Notes: generated by a model from the letters alone, not told the origin. A stretch of DNA of 64,000 bases from Neobacillus niacini (GCF_023715415.1 NZ_JAMBOB010000002.1:124001-188000); one strand, 5' to 3'; counted from the stretch's first letter, positions 34,982 to 44,752 are shown. Numbers and translations are program-made.

Positions 34982-35010
34982 CTGTTTAGGAATTCCTAAA
35001 CAGTCTTTTT
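34982..35010 (+). terminator. Intrinsic terminator after the LTA synthase gene
   Basis: CTGTTTAGG (34982-34990) pairs with CCTAAACAG (34995-35003), followed by a T run. Confidence 0.85.
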
Positions 35011-35125
35011 GTATTATTTTTTATTAAAAATGTCTAAAATATGAATTTTTTTAATACATAAAAATTTAGAAGGAAAGTTTCCTTTGATTGTCGAATGAAT
35101 GAAGGACAGATGGGGGATGAGACAA

Positions 35126-35410
35126 ATGATATTACAAATGTCTGCTGCAAATCATGTTGTTACAGGGGAAAAGGCGTGCATTCTATGCAGTAAGGACTTT
35201 GAGTATGCTGCAATCCTTAGTGGAGAAAAAAATGTAGAGGATTTGTCATCAATCTATAAGGGAAAAGTAGTAACCGATCAAGTGGTTGTTCTAAAAAAGA
35301 ATTTTGCCAACAATGGAGCGTTACACATTATTGATGTTGAGATTACAGTTAGATGCCCACATTGTCAATCGAATCATCGATTTAATCAGTTTCTTACATT
35401 GCAATCATAG
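35126..35410 (+). CDS. Small zinc-ribbon-like protein, about 94 aa
   Basis: Two CxxC pairs, KACILCSKD near residue 18 and VRCPHCQSN near residue 77, frame a beta-rich middle, so one structural zinc is likely. Several ATGs are possible. The one at 35126 is preferred because the GGGGGATGAG purine stretch lies just upstream; ATG 35099 has none. It is a stand-alone gene with its own terminator. No family beyond a zinc ribbon is recognised. Confidence 0.55.
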   Translation: MILQMSAANHVVTGEKACILCSKDFEYAAILSGEKNVEDLSSIYKGKVVTDQVVVLKKNFANNGALHIIDVEITVRCPHCQSNHRFNQFLTLQS

Positions 35411-35429
35411 TAATTAATAAGATAAAGTT

Positions 35430-35454
35430 AAAAGCACCTAATAATGGTGCTTTT
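35430..35454 (+). terminator. Intrinsic terminator
   Basis: AAAAGCACC (35430-35438) pairs perfectly with GGTGCTTTT (35446-35454). Confidence 0.75.
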
Positions 35455-35554
35455 ATCGTGTAGAATAAGGACTTTTTGAAAAAATTCAGAAAAGGTCTAG
35501 GACCAGCCTGGTTCGAATATTTACTAATAATAAATTACTGTAAGGAGGTAACAA

Positions 35555-37342
35555 ATGTCAGTCTATACTTCTAGAAATGATGTACCAGTTAATGAGAAAT
35601 GGAGCCTTGAAGACATTTATTCCGATTTAACTAAATGGGAAAACGACCTTCGACTGGTTGAAAAAATGGCCGAACAACTGAAGCAATTTGATGGAACCAT
35701 TAAAGATGGTAAGAGTCTGTATCAATATTTAAAACAAAGAGAGGAATTATCGTATACATTCAATCATGTCTATGCTTATGCCATGTTGAGGGTAGATGAG
35801 GATACCAGGGAATCTAGCTCACAATCTTTATTAGACCGTGCCAAAGGACTAAGTGTTAAGGTTAGCTCCTCAACATCGTTTTTTATGCCATATTTATTAG
35901 GTTTAGATAAAGAAACCTTGAGTAATTTTATCGCAGAAGAAGAGGGGCTTAAGTACTTTGAGGAGGATTTGTATGAATCCTTTCGATACAAGACACATGT
36001 CCTTAGTAAAGAGCAGGAGGAAGTTTTATCACAATTAGGCGAAGCACTGTCTGCTCCAAGTACAACCTTTGGGATGATCAATAATGCGGATATTAAGTTT
36101 GGTGAAGTAACCAATACCAATGGTGAAAAGCTTCCGTTGACAAGAGGGATGTATTCGAAATTAATTGAGGATGAAGATCGGGAAAGACGGAGGGAAGCTT
36201 ATAAGGCCTATTATAAGCCATATGTTGAATTAAAGAATTCCATTGCGAGTACACTGTCTGCAGCAATCAAAAATAACGTCACCCTAGCAAAAATCAGGAA
36301 ATATCCTTCTGCATTAGAAAAAGCCCTATTCGGTGATATGGTGCCAAAGGAAGTATATGAGAATTTAATTACGGCAACAAAAGAAAATATCGCACCCCTT
36401 CACAGGTATTCAGAAATCCGCAAGCAAAAGCTGCAGCTAGACGAACTTAGGCAATATGATATGTCCGTTCCATTAGTACAAGGTGTAAAACAGGTCATAC
36501 CCTATGAAGAAGCTTATGAAACTATGATAAAGGCTCTAGAACCTCTTGGGGAAGAATATATAACCATCCTAAAAGAATTTAAGGATGCCAGGTATATTGA
36601 TGTCCGTGAGACTCCTGGTAAGCGCTCTGGTGCTTATAATTTGGGGATATATGGGGTTCATCCATTTATCTTATTAAATCATCAAGATGATTTGGATAGT
36701 TTATTTACGCTTGCCCATGAGTGTGGTCATGGGGTCCATAGTAAATTAAGCTCTCAGCATCAGCCTCAAATTACGGCACGTTATAGTATTTTTGTCGCTG
36801 AAGTGGCTTCTACAGTCAACGAAATTTTGCTGATTAATTATTTATTAAATACAGAAAAGAACCTTGAAGTAAGGAAGCATTTATTAAATCATTTTATTGA
36901 CCAATTTAAGGGAACATTCTTTACTCAAGTTATGTTTGCAGAATTTGAAAAAATCACTCATGAGCTGGCAGAAAAGGGTACCCCATTAAATGTTGAGGTA
37001 TTTAATCAGACTTATGAAAACTTGTTCAGGAGATACAATGGGAATGTGGTGGTTTTTGACGATGAAGTGAAGTTTGGCTGGTCCAGAATTCCGCATTTCT
37101 ATCGACCATTTTATGTCTATAAATACGCAACTGGTTTTGCCTCGGCGATTCATTTAGCAACGAAAATTCTTGAAGGAGATAAAGAAACGTTACAATCCTA
37201 CCTTACCTTCTTAAAGAGTGGAAGTTCTGATTATCCACTTGAGTTGTTGAAAAAGACTGGAGTAGATTTAACCACGCCAGTGCCAATAGAAAATGCCATG
37301 AAAAAGTTTGGAGAATTGGTGGAAGAATTCTCTGCTTTATAA
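35555..37342 (+). CDS. pepF: Oligoendopeptidase F (M3 metallopeptidase)
   Basis: A 595-residue cytosolic zinc peptidase of family M3 that trims short peptides. The HExxH motif is in TLAHECGHGVHSKLS (near residue 388), and the third ligand Glu is expected in the downstream VAEVASTVNE segment. The C-terminal HFYRPFYVYKYATGFASA is typical of the family. ATG 35555 follows a perfect AAGGAGG. It stands alone between two terminators. Confidence 0.94.
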   Translation: MSVYTSRNDVPVNEKWSLEDIYSDLTKWENDLRLVEKMAEQLKQFDGTIKDGKSLYQYLKQREELSYTFNHVYAYAMLRVDEDTRESSSQSLLDRAKGLSVKVSSSTSFFMPYLLGLDKETLSNFIAEEEGLKYFEEDLYESFRYKTHVLSKEQEEVLSQLGEALSAPSTTFGMINNADIKFGEVTNTNGEKLPLTRGMYSKLIEDEDRERRREAYKAYYKPYVELKNSIASTLSAAIKNNVTLAKIRKYPSALEKALFGDMVPKEVYENLITATKENIAPLHRYSEIRKQKLQLDELRQYDMSVPLVQGVKQVIPYEEAYETMIKALEPLGEEYITILKEFKDARYIDVRETPGKRSGAYNLGIYGVHPFILLNHQDDLDSLFTLAHECGHGVHSKLSSQHQPQITARYSIFVAEVASTVNEILLINYLLNTEKNLEVRKHLLNHFIDQFKGTFFTQVMFAEFEKITHELAEKGTPLNVEVFNQTYENLFRRYNGNVVVFDDEVKFGWSRIPHFYRPFYVYKYATGFASAIHLATKILEGDKETLQSYLTFLKSGSSDYPLELLKKTGVDLTTPVPIENAMKKFGELVEEFSAL

Positions 37343-37351
37343 TTGTAAAAG

Positions 37352-37387
37352 GATGTCACAAATTTTCTTTTGTGACATCTTTTTTTA
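37352..37387 (+). terminator. Intrinsic terminator after pepF
   Basis: GATGTCACAAA pairs with TTTGTGACATC, followed by T. Confidence 0.85.
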
Positions 37388-37465
37388 TCACCGTTAATTG
37401 TTGCATGGTATGATGTGTTTAAGAATATATTTACTCATACTCAAGATTACCTTAAATGAAAATAG

Positions 37466-38125
37466 GTGATTAATATTTGGAAAAAAATCATTTCCTTAAT
37501 CGGGATAATATTGATCATTTTTTTAGTTATTCATAATACTGAAACGTTCCAATTACTCAGAATTGGAGATTTGGATTCTATCATACTGTCTTTGAAAGAT
37601 ACTACATTTTCAAAATTCTTCTTTACTTTTATTATTATGGTCATTCAAAATTCATTTACCATCATTCCACTCATTATTATCATTACGATTAACTATGCAT
37701 TGTTCGGTTTTTTTAATGGCCTTATTTGGAGTTGGTTCACAAGTATCATTGCTGCGGGCATTTGGTTTATTTGCAGCCGTTATTTTTTCAATGATTGGGT
37801 ACAGAAAAAAACGAATCCAGAACTATTATCAAAGATGGAGCAGAATGGTCTGCTATTTGTGTTTCAAGCTAGAATTATTCCGTTTGTACCGACGAGCTTA
37901 ATCAATATTTTGAGTGGATTAAGTTCTATCACCTTTAAACATTTTATGTTGGGGACGATGTTTGGAAATCTCATCTTTTTCTTTGTGTTAACGCTCATTC
38001 CCGCAGGATTCATGGAGGGGAATATGGAGCAAAATATTCTGTTTGGTTTAGCGCTCGTTTTTATAGGATTGGTTATCTTCTATCAGTTAAAGAAAAAGCA
38101 GAAAAGAAGGAAACAAGTAAATTAA
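37466..38125 (+). CDS. TVP38/TMEM64 (VTT domain) membrane protein
   Basis: About 219 residues with five to six membrane helices. The core FIQARIIPFVPTSLINILSG-type segment (here FQARIIPFVPTSLINILSGL) is the VTT/DedA-like signature shared with TMEM41/64 lipid scramblases and bacterial DedA proteins. The C-terminus is strongly basic (KKKQKRRKQ). The role in bacteria is thought to concern lipid or ion balance. The GTG start at 37466 has only a weak ribosome site, so the start is uncertain by a few codons. Confidence 0.8.
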   Translation: MINIWKKIISLIGIILIIFLVIHNTETFQLLRIGDLDSIILSLKDTTFSKFFFTFIIMVIQNSFTIIPLIIIITINYALFGFFNGLIWSWFTSIIAAGIWFICSRYFFNDWVQKKTNPELLSKMEQNGLLFVFQARIIPFVPTSLINILSGLSSITFKHFMLGTMFGNLIFFFVLTLIPAGFMEGNMEQNILFGLALVFIGLVIFYQLKKKQKRRKQVN

Positions 38126-38203
38126 TTGAACTTTTATTTTATATCTTGCACAATCAAAGAAATTATTGTACTCTAATATTTGCTTGTTAAATAGACTGTA
38201 AAG

Positions 38204-38238
38204 CCTCTTTTTCTAGTTTGGAAAGAAGAGGTTTTTTT
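38204..38238 (+). terminator. Intrinsic terminator
   Basis: CCTCTT-TTTC pairs with GAAAGAAGAGG with one bulge, followed by seven T; it lies before the antiporter gene. Confidence 0.6.
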
Positions 38239-38266
38239 ATGTGAATAGAAAGAAAGGGTGTTTACT

Positions 38267-39601
38267 ATGAGTACAAACAAAATAGGCAATCCATGGGCGC
38301 TGCTACCATTTGCTGTATTTTTAGTATTATTTATCGGGTCGGGAATTATCACGGGCGATTTTTATAATTTTCCGGTTATTGTGGCAATTCTTATTGCAGC
38401 AGGTGTTGCATTAACGATGAATAAGAAAGAAACATTTAATCAGAAGGTTGAAATTTTCACTAGAGGTGCAGGAGAGTCAAATATCATGCTAATGGTTATG
38501 ATTTTCCTTTTAGCTGGTGCCTTTTCAGCAATCGCTAAAGGCATGGGTGCAGTTGATTCTACAGTCAATATGACATTATCTGTGGTCCCTCAAAATTTGT
38601 TGATGGTCGGAGTTTTTATGATTGCTTGTTTTATTTCCTTGTCAATGGGGACAAGCGTGGGAACCATTGTCGCATTGGCACCAATAGGAGTTGGCATCAG
38701 TGAGCAAACAGATATATCTCTTGCTCTTTCGATGGCAGCAGTGATTGGCGGAGCCATGTTTGGGGATAACTTGTCGTTTATTTCGGATACGACGATTGCA
38801 GCAGTAAGGACGCAAGGGACAAAAATGAAAGATAAATTTAAATTGAATTTTCTTATTGTTCTTCCTGCCGCCATTATTACTTGTATCATTCTTGCTATAT
38901 TAACAATGGGTGAACAAGCCAATATCAGTCAACAATCCTTTAATTGGATAAAGATACTACCCTATCTAGGTGTACTCATTACTGCTTTGGCAGGAGTAAA
39001 TGTATTTTTGGTTCTAGCTTTTGGAATACTGTTTGCCGGTATTATCGGGATTGTTGATGGCAGTTATAATCTAATGGAACTCATTCAGAAAACTGGCGAA
39101 GGTATGGCGGGAATGTATGAAATATCCTTCCTGGCAATTTTAATTGCAGGTATGGTGGAAGTAATAAAGCATAATGGAGGGATTGACTATTTACTCCATC
39201 TCGTAACGAGTAGAATTAAGACGAAAAAAGGTGCTGAATTTGGGATTGCAGGACTTGTAAGCTTAACAGATCTTTCAACAGCCAATAATACAATATCAAT
39301 CGTTATTGCTGGACCGCTTGCCAAGAATATAGCAGATCAGTACGGAATTGACCCTCGGAGGTCGGCAAGTTTACTCGACGTTTTTTCTTGCAGCATTCAA
39401 GGCTTAATCCCATATGGAGCGCAAATGCTCGTTGCTGCGGGGGTGGCTGGTATCTCCCCAGTTAGTATTTTAGCCTACTCTTATTACCCAGTATTAATAG
39501 GGATCTGTGCAGTGGCAGCCATTTTAACTGGTCTCCCAAGGCTTACAATAAAAAGTGCTAAAGAAAGTACAACCAAACAATTACGTTCTGATCTCCAATG
39601 A
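38267..39601 (+). CDS. Na+/H+ antiporter family protein, NhaC/ion-transporter superfamily
   Basis: About 444 residues and eleven to twelve helices. Polar intramembrane segments SLSMGTSVGTIVALAPIG, GGAMFGDNLSFISDTTIAA and LTDLSTANNTISIVIAGPL are those of NhaC-type antiporters (YuiF-like in B. subtilis). Substrate could be sodium/proton or a dicarboxylate or amino acid exchanged for protons. ATG 38267 follows AAAGGGTG. Its stop lies in a terminator stem, so it is separate from pxpB 84 bases later, though the two may be functionally linked. Confidence 0.85.
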   Translation: MSTNKIGNPWALLPFAVFLVLFIGSGIITGDFYNFPVIVAILIAAGVALTMNKKETFNQKVEIFTRGAGESNIMLMVMIFLLAGAFSAIAKGMGAVDSTVNMTLSVVPQNLLMVGVFMIACFISLSMGTSVGTIVALAPIGVGISEQTDISLALSMAAVIGGAMFGDNLSFISDTTIAAVRTQGTKMKDKFKLNFLIVLPAAIITCIILAILTMGEQANISQQSFNWIKILPYLGVLITALAGVNVFLVLAFGILFAGIIGIVDGSYNLMELIQKTGEGMAGMYEISFLAILIAGMVEVIKHNGGIDYLLHLVTSRIKTKKGAEFGIAGLVSLTDLSTANNTISIVIAGPLAKNIADQYGIDPRRSASLLDVFSCSIQGLIPYGAQMLVAAGVAGISPVSILAYSYYPVLIGICAVAAILTGLPRLTIKSAKESTTKQLRSDLQ

Positions 39602-39617
39602 TCAGAGCGTTTTTTTT
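39584..39617 (+). terminator. Intrinsic terminator overlapping the antiporter stop codon
   Basis: CGTTCTGATC pairs with GATCAGAGCG (one mismatch) across a 6-base loop, followed by eight T. Confidence 0.8.
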
Positions 39618-39685
39618 GCATAATCGAGAGGTATTAAATAAAGTAATGAGTAATAATAAATTCTTGAGTTAAGAAGGTGAGGTAA

Positions 39686-40411
39686 ATGTGTATTGAAATC
39701 GTACCATTAGGTGATTGTGCAATCACGATTACCTTTGGTAATAGGATTGATGAAAGGCTTCATCAACAAATACAACAATTTCTACATCTTTTTAGACGAA
39801 GTAAGGTGGTTGGTGTATTCGAGAGTGTTCCGGCCTATACTTCTATTTCCATTTTTTATGACCCCACAATAATTACTTATAGTCAATTAGAGAAAGAAGT
39901 ATTTTCAACCTATAAGTTCGCACTGGAAACACCTCAAATAGATTCAATTGTCTATAAGATCCCGGTTTATTATGGAGGGACAACAGGGCCAGATTTAAGA
40001 TTCATTGCCGATTACAATAAAATGAGTGAGCAGGAAGTCATTAACCTTCATGCAAACAAAGAATATTTGATACATATGATTGGGTTTGTACCAGGTTTCC
40101 CCTATCTTGGTGGACTTTCCCCTAAAATCGCCTCTCCGCGTCTAGAAAAGCCGAGGCCCAAAATAGCGGCAGGGTCTGTAGGGATTGGGGGAAAGCAAAC
40201 GGGGATTTATCCTGCTGAAGTACCTTCGGGTTGGAGGATTATTGGAATTACCCCTTTACGTCTATTTGATATCGAGAATGAAAATCCGTCGCTTTTGTCG
40301 GCAGGAAATTATGTAACCTTCCAGCCTGTGGTTTATGAAGAGTTTCTTTCACTAAAAGAAAGAGTAGCTACTAAAAAGTATGAAATATTGACTTACAAAA
40401 AGGGAGGGTAA
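39686..40411 (+). CDS. pxpB: 5-oxoprolinase subunit PxpB (KipI family)
   Basis: A 241-residue subunit of the ATP-dependent 5-oxoprolinase that reopens pyroglutamate to glutamate. The KipI-type signature MIGFVPGFPYLGGL is followed by the conserved PRPKIAAGSVGIGGKQTGIYP. In B. subtilis the same protein was first described as the KinA inhibitor KipI; the enzyme role is now the main one. It heads pxpB-pxpA-pxpC, and pxpA starts 2 bases after its stop. GAAGGTGAGG lies before the ATG. Confidence 0.94.
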   Translation: MCIEIVPLGDCAITITFGNRIDERLHQQIQQFLHLFRRSKVVGVFESVPAYTSISIFYDPTIITYSQLEKEVFSTYKFALETPQIDSIVYKIPVYYGGTTGPDLRFIADYNKMSEQEVINLHANKEYLIHMIGFVPGFPYLGGLSPKIASPRLEKPRPKIAAGSVGIGGKQTGIYPAEVPSGWRIIGITPLRLFDIENENPSLLSAGNYVTFQPVVYEEFLSLKERVATKKYEILTYKKGG

Positions 40412-40413
40412 TA

Positions 40414-41178
40414 ATGGACATGAATCTTATTGACCTTAATTGTGATCTTGGAGAGAGTTATGGGGTATATAAAATTGGAAATGATAAGGAAATTTTGAAG
40501 CATATCACTTCTGCCAATATTGCTTGCGGCTACCATGCTGGTGATCATAATGTGATGATGGAGACCGTAAAACTAGCTAAAAAGTATCATGTGCGAATTG
40601 GCGCCCATCCTGGATTTCCTGATTTAGCAGGATTTGGCCGGAGAGAGATGAATATTAGTCCAACAGAAATCTATAATCTCATCCTCTATCAAATTGGTGC
40701 ACTAGCAGCGATTTGTCAAGCACAAGGTGTAGCATTGGTTCATGTAAAGCCGCATGGTGCACTATATAATATGGCAGCCAGCAGTCGTTTAATCGCTGAT
40801 GCTATCGCACAGGCTGTAGCAGATTATGATAGGAGATTTATCCTTTTTGGTTTATCAGGGAGTGAACTTATACAGGCAGGTAAAGAAAAAGGCTTGCTGA
40901 CAGCATCTGAAGTATTTGCTGATCGTACCTATCAGCCAAATGGAACATTAACATCAAGAAACGAACAGAACAGTATGATTCATGATGTGAAGGTTGCTGC
41001 ACAAAGAATGATTCGAATGGTTAAGGAAGGTAAAGTAACAGCAACAGATGGAACCGACATAGATATCTGTGTAGATACAATTTGTGTTCACGGTGATGAA
41101 CCTGCTGCCTTAGATTTTAGTAAGGAACTAAAGGAAGCTTTAGTAAATGAAAATATTGAGATAAGAAAGAGTTGGTAA
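40414..41178 (+). CDS. pxpA: 5-oxoprolinase subunit PxpA (LamB/YcsF family)
   Basis: A 254-residue TIM-barrel-like subunit of 5-oxoprolinase. The family motifs are all visible: LNCDLGESYG near the start, ANIACGYHAGDH, RIGAHPGFPDLAGFGRR and HVKPHGALYNMA. GGGAGGG lies before the ATG. It is translationally close to pxpB (2-base gap) and touches pxpC. Together they convert 5-oxoproline, a damaged form of glutamine or glutamate, back to glutamate with ATP. Confidence 0.95.
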   Translation: MDMNLIDLNCDLGESYGVYKIGNDKEILKHITSANIACGYHAGDHNVMMETVKLAKKYHVRIGAHPGFPDLAGFGRREMNISPTEIYNLILYQIGALAAICQAQGVALVHVKPHGALYNMAASSRLIADAIAQAVADYDRRFILFGLSGSELIQAGKEKGLLTASEVFADRTYQPNGTLTSRNEQNSMIHDVKVAAQRMIRMVKEGKVTATDGTDIDICVDTICVHGDEPAALDFSKELKEALVNENIEIRKSW

Positions 41179-41183
41179 GTAAG

Positions 41184-42128
41184 ATGAATACGCCAATCTT
41201 TAAGGTAATAAAGCCAGGATTGCAAACAACCGTGCAAGACCTTGGGAGATATGGATTTCGTGAATACGGGGTTAGCCCATCTGGAGCAATGGATTCCTAC
41301 TCTCTGCAAATGGGAAATTTATTAGTTGGAAACGTTTTAGGTGAAGCTGCACTTGAGGCACCACTTATTGGACCCGTTTTATTGGCTTTGCATGATATCT
41401 CTATTGCAATTAGCGGCGGAAATTTCACTCCGGAAATTAATAATCAGGAGGTACCACTTTGGAAAAGCATCGTCATCAAGAAGGGACAAACTCTCTCGTT
41501 TGGCAGCATAAAAGAGGGAGCAAATACGTATATAAGTGTTGCTGGAGGTATACACGTTCCACAGGTACTGAATAGTAAATCAACCTATTTAACTGGGGGT
41601 TTTGGTGGTTTAGATGGCAGGGCTTTAATAGAAGAAGATATCCTTTATGGGAAACCTTCTATCAGAAGAAATAGATTTCTTCACTCAAAGTTTATCCCAG
41701 AATATAAAAGTCCATTATTCGTTAGAATAATAGCAGGTCCTCATAAAGATGCATTTACGCCATTAGGATTCGAAACATTCCTAACTGGAGAATATATCAT
41801 ATCTTCTCAATCAAACCGAATGGGATTCCAATTATCAGGGCCAAAAATTGAGCATAGCAGTACAGCAGATATTATTTCGGATGCCATTCCCTTAGGGGGA
41901 ATTCAAGTACCGTCAAGCGGGCAGCCAATTATTCTCATGGCTGAGCACCAAACTACAGGAGGCTATTCAAGAATAGGAAGTGTCATATCAACAGATATCC
42001 CTCTTCTTGCTCAAGCTAAACCGGGAACAAGGATAAGATTTAAGGAGATTTCCCTTCACGCTGCTCAAAAACTCGTAATTGAGAGTAGGAATAGAATAAA
42101 ATATTTAGACTGGATATCTCGGTCTTAA
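41184..42128 (+). CDS. pxpC: 5-oxoprolinase subunit PxpC (KipA family)
   Basis: A 314-residue subunit of the biotin-independent carboxylase-like KipA/PxpC family, with LQTTVQDLGRYGFREYGVSP and AMDSYSLQMGN at the N-terminus and SNRMGFQLSGP plus ILMAEHQTTGGYSRIG later on. It completes the PxpABC enzyme. The ATG at 41184 is taken as start; a TTG at 41172 overlapping the pxpA stop is an alternative, and neither has a strong ribosome site, consistent with coupling. Confidence 0.93.
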   Translation: MNTPIFKVIKPGLQTTVQDLGRYGFREYGVSPSGAMDSYSLQMGNLLVGNVLGEAALEAPLIGPVLLALHDISIAISGGNFTPEINNQEVPLWKSIVIKKGQTLSFGSIKEGANTYISVAGGIHVPQVLNSKSTYLTGGFGGLDGRALIEEDILYGKPSIRRNRFLHSKFIPEYKSPLFVRIIAGPHKDAFTPLGFETFLTGEYIISSQSNRMGFQLSGPKIEHSSTADIISDAIPLGGIQVPSSGQPIILMAEHQTTGGYSRIGSVISTDIPLLAQAKPGTRIRFKEISLHAAQKLVIESRNRIKYLDWISRS

Positions 42129-42150
42129 CTATCCAAAATGTGAACTTAGA

Positions 42151-42179
42151 TTCATATTTAATAGATTTTATGGTATAAT
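42151..42179 (+). promoter_or_regulatory. Promoter of the YitT-family gene
   Basis: TTCATA (42151-42156), 17 bases, TATAAT (42174-42179) with an extended TGG just before the -10. Confidence 0.65.
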
Positions 42180-42305
42180 GATAGGGATAATTAATTCATG
42201 ATTGCTACATAACATGGTAATAATAACCTAGTCCGATAATTAACAATGGTAATTAAATTCTAAGTAAGGTTTTATTTAATAAATTTTTTGATAAGGTGTG
42301 ATTTT

Positions 42306-43190
42306 GTGACAGAACTGGTAAACGGAAAAGTACAGCATCGAAAACTTCCTCTTACTAAAAAAATCTTTCGAGCGATATCCATTACTCTCGGAGCAATATT
42401 AATGGCTGTCGGTCTAGAAATCTTTTTAGTCCCAAACAAAGTAATTGATGGGGGCGTAACAGGTATATCGATCATGTTATCTCATCTAACGGGTCTTGAG
42501 CTCGGTATCTTTCTATTCCTGTTAAACCTGCCATTTGTATATTTAGGGTACAAGCAGATGGGTAAAACCTTCGCTATTTCTACAATTTATGGAATTATTG
42601 TTTTATCTATTTTTACTACATTATTTCACCCTGTACCAGCCTTTACCGATGATATTCTTCTTGCGACCATTTTTGGCGGCATGATATTAGGTATTGGGGT
42701 TGGAATTGTTATTCGCTTCGGCGGAGCATTAGATGGTACAGAAATATTATCGCTGGTTATAACCAAAAAGGTGCCATTCTCCGTTGGTCAAATTATTATG
42801 TTTATCAACATATTTATTTTAGGTGCTGCAGGTTTTGTATTTAGCTGGGATCGTGCGATGTATTCCTTACTTGCTTACGTAATTGCTGCAAAAGCGATTG
42901 ATACGGTAGTGGATGGCTTTGAGGAATCCAAATCTGTTTGGATCATTAGCGATGTAGCAGAAGAAATTGGAAATGCCGTAAATGCACGCTTAGGTCGTGG
43001 TGTAACCTATCTTAAGGGTGAGGGAGCCTATACGGGTGACCATAAGAAGGTTATTTTCAGCATCATCACTCGACTTGAAGAATCGAAGCTAACAACGATT
43101 GTTGAGGAAATTGATCCAAATGCCTTTTTGGCGATAGCAGACATATCTGAAGTTAGGGGCGGACGTTTCAAGAAGAGAGACATCCATTAA
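42306..43190 (+). CDS. YitT family membrane protein (DUF161/DUF2179)
   Basis: About 294 residues: five or six membrane helices (with NKVIDGGVTGISIMLSH and IRFGGALDGTEILSL, typical of YitT proteins), then a soluble C-terminal DUF2179 domain from about residue 215. The function of the family is not settled; some members are linked to small-molecule transport. The GTG at 42306 is preferred to an upstream TTG because AAGGTG lies before it. A strong promoter and a following terminator make it a single-gene unit. Confidence 0.88.
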   Translation: MTELVNGKVQHRKLPLTKKIFRAISITLGAILMAVGLEIFLVPNKVIDGGVTGISIMLSHLTGLELGIFLFLLNLPFVYLGYKQMGKTFAISTIYGIIVLSIFTTLFHPVPAFTDDILLATIFGGMILGIGVGIVIRFGGALDGTEILSLVITKKVPFSVGQIIMFINIFILGAAGFVFSWDRAMYSLLAYVIAAKAIDTVVDGFEESKSVWIISDVAEEIGNAVNARLGRGVTYLKGEGAYTGDHKKVIFSIITRLEESKLTTIVEEIDPNAFLAIADISEVRGGRFKKRDIH

Positions 43191-43208
43191 ATTACATATA
43201 TTATGGTA

Positions 43209-43239
43209 AATCTCAGGGATTATTTCTCTGAGATTTTTT
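43209..43239 (+). terminator. Intrinsic terminator
   Basis: AATCTCAG pairs with CTGAGATT, followed by a T run. Confidence 0.75.
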
Positions 43240-43313
43240 ATTATCCTCTTTCAACACTTTTTATGTTACATTTGATGTGTAACTTCAAGATTACTAGAAA
43301 AGGATGAAACGGG

Positions 43314-44738
43314 ATGCCAACAGACAAGAAAAGAATTGAGAAAGATTTCTTAGGAGAAAAAGAGATACCGGTTGATGCATACTATGGAATTCAAACAATT
43401 AGGGCAGTGGAGAATTTTCCGATTACTGGATATCGCATCCATGAGTCCCTGATTAAAGCGCTTGCAATGGTAAAAAAGGCAGCAGCGATTGCTAATATGA
43501 ATACAACTAGATTATACAAAGATCTTGCTGGTGTTATTATACAAGCATCAGATGAAATTATTGCTGGTAAGTGGGATGATCAATTTATCGTCGATCCGAT
43601 TCAGGGTGGTGCGGGTACTTCGATGAACATGAATGTAAATGAAGTCATCGCAAACCGTGGGCTCGAATTACTTGGTCGAGCGAAAGGGGATTATTTTCAT
43701 TTAAGTCCTAACACACATGTAAATATGTCACAATCTACGAATGATGTATTTCCAACAGCTATACATATTTCAACTCTTACCTTATTAGAAAAATTACTAG
43801 TCACAATGGAAGATATGCAAAAAGTATTTAAACAAAAAGCTGTCCAGTTTGAGAAGGTTATTAAGATGGGCCGTACACATCTTCAGGATGCCGTACCGAT
43901 TCGTCTTGGACAAGAGTTTGAAGCATACGCTCGTGTTCTTACACGTGATATAAATAGAATCAAACATACCCGAGAGCATTTGTTAGAAGTGAATATGGGA
44001 GCTACGGCAGTAGGAACAGGACTGAACGCTGATCCTAAATATATTAAAGATGTAGTGAAGCAGCTCGCTGAAATCAGCGGTTTTCCACTTGTAAACGCTG
44101 AGCACCTAGTGGATGCGACACAAAATACAGACGCATATACAGAGGTTTCAGCTGCTCTAAAAGTCTGCATGATGAATATGTCGAAAATCGCAAATGACCT
44201 TCGCTTGATGGCTTCAGGTCCTCGAGCTGGGCTAGGTGAAATTCGTCTTCCTGCACGTCAGCCAGGTTCTTCAATTATGCCAGGTAAAGTGAATCCGGTT
44301 ATGCCAGAGCTAATCAATCAAATTGCCTTCCAGGTGATTGGAAATGACCATACGATTTGTCTTGCGTCTGAAGCTGGCCAACTTGAGCTGAATGTAATGG
44401 AGCCAGTTTTAGTCTTTAACCTTCTTCAGTCCATCAGTATTATGAACAACGGGTTCCGTGCTTTTACAGATCATTGCTTAGCAGGCATTGAAGCAAATGA
44501 AGAGCGTTTAAGAGACTATGTTGACAAAAGTGTTGGAATTATTACGGCAGTAAATCCACATCTTGGATACGAAGTAGCAGCTCGAATTGCGAGAGAAGCC
44601 ACTATTTCAGGAAAATCTGTTCGTGAACTTTGTTTACAGTATGATGTTTTAACAGAAGAGGAATTAGACATTATCTTGAATGTGTATGAAATGACTGAGC
44701 CAGGGATAGCAGGGGAAGAACTTTTGGATAGAGATTAA
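43314..44738 (+). CDS. aspA: Aspartate ammonia-lyase
   Basis: A fumarase/aspartase superfamily enzyme of 474 residues that splits aspartate into fumarate and ammonia. The superfamily signature GSSIMPGKVNPVMPE contains the mobile-loop catalytic Ser, and NTHVNMSQSTNDVFPTA and GRTHLQDAVP are intact. Unlike ansAB of B. subtilis, no asparaginase gene precedes it. AAAGGATGAAACGGG lies before the ATG. A two-way terminator separates it from the deacetylase. Confidence 0.95.
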   Translation: MPTDKKRIEKDFLGEKEIPVDAYYGIQTIRAVENFPITGYRIHESLIKALAMVKKAAAIANMNTTRLYKDLAGVIIQASDEIIAGKWDDQFIVDPIQGGAGTSMNMNVNEVIANRGLELLGRAKGDYFHLSPNTHVNMSQSTNDVFPTAIHISTLTLLEKLLVTMEDMQKVFKQKAVQFEKVIKMGRTHLQDAVPIRLGQEFEAYARVLTRDINRIKHTREHLLEVNMGATAVGTGLNADPKYIKDVVKQLAEISGFPLVNAEHLVDATQNTDAYTEVSAALKVCMMNMSKIANDLRLMASGPRAGLGEIRLPARQPGSSIMPGKVNPVMPELINQIAFQVIGNDHTICLASEAGQLELNVMEPVLVFNLLQSISIMNNGFRAFTDHCLAGIEANEERLRDYVDKSVGIITAVNPHLGYEVAARIAREATISGKSVRELCLQYDVLTEEELDIILNVYEMTEPGIAGEELLDRD

Positions 44739-44752
44739 TAGTTATATATATA

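Noticed and set aside
35495..35530. GGTTCGAAT resembling a tRNA T-loop
   Set aside because: No acceptor, D or anticodon arms can be formed around it; no tRNA was found anywhere in the window.
43797..44274. Minus-strand frames inside aspA
   Set aside because: Antisense shadows of a highly conserved enzyme.
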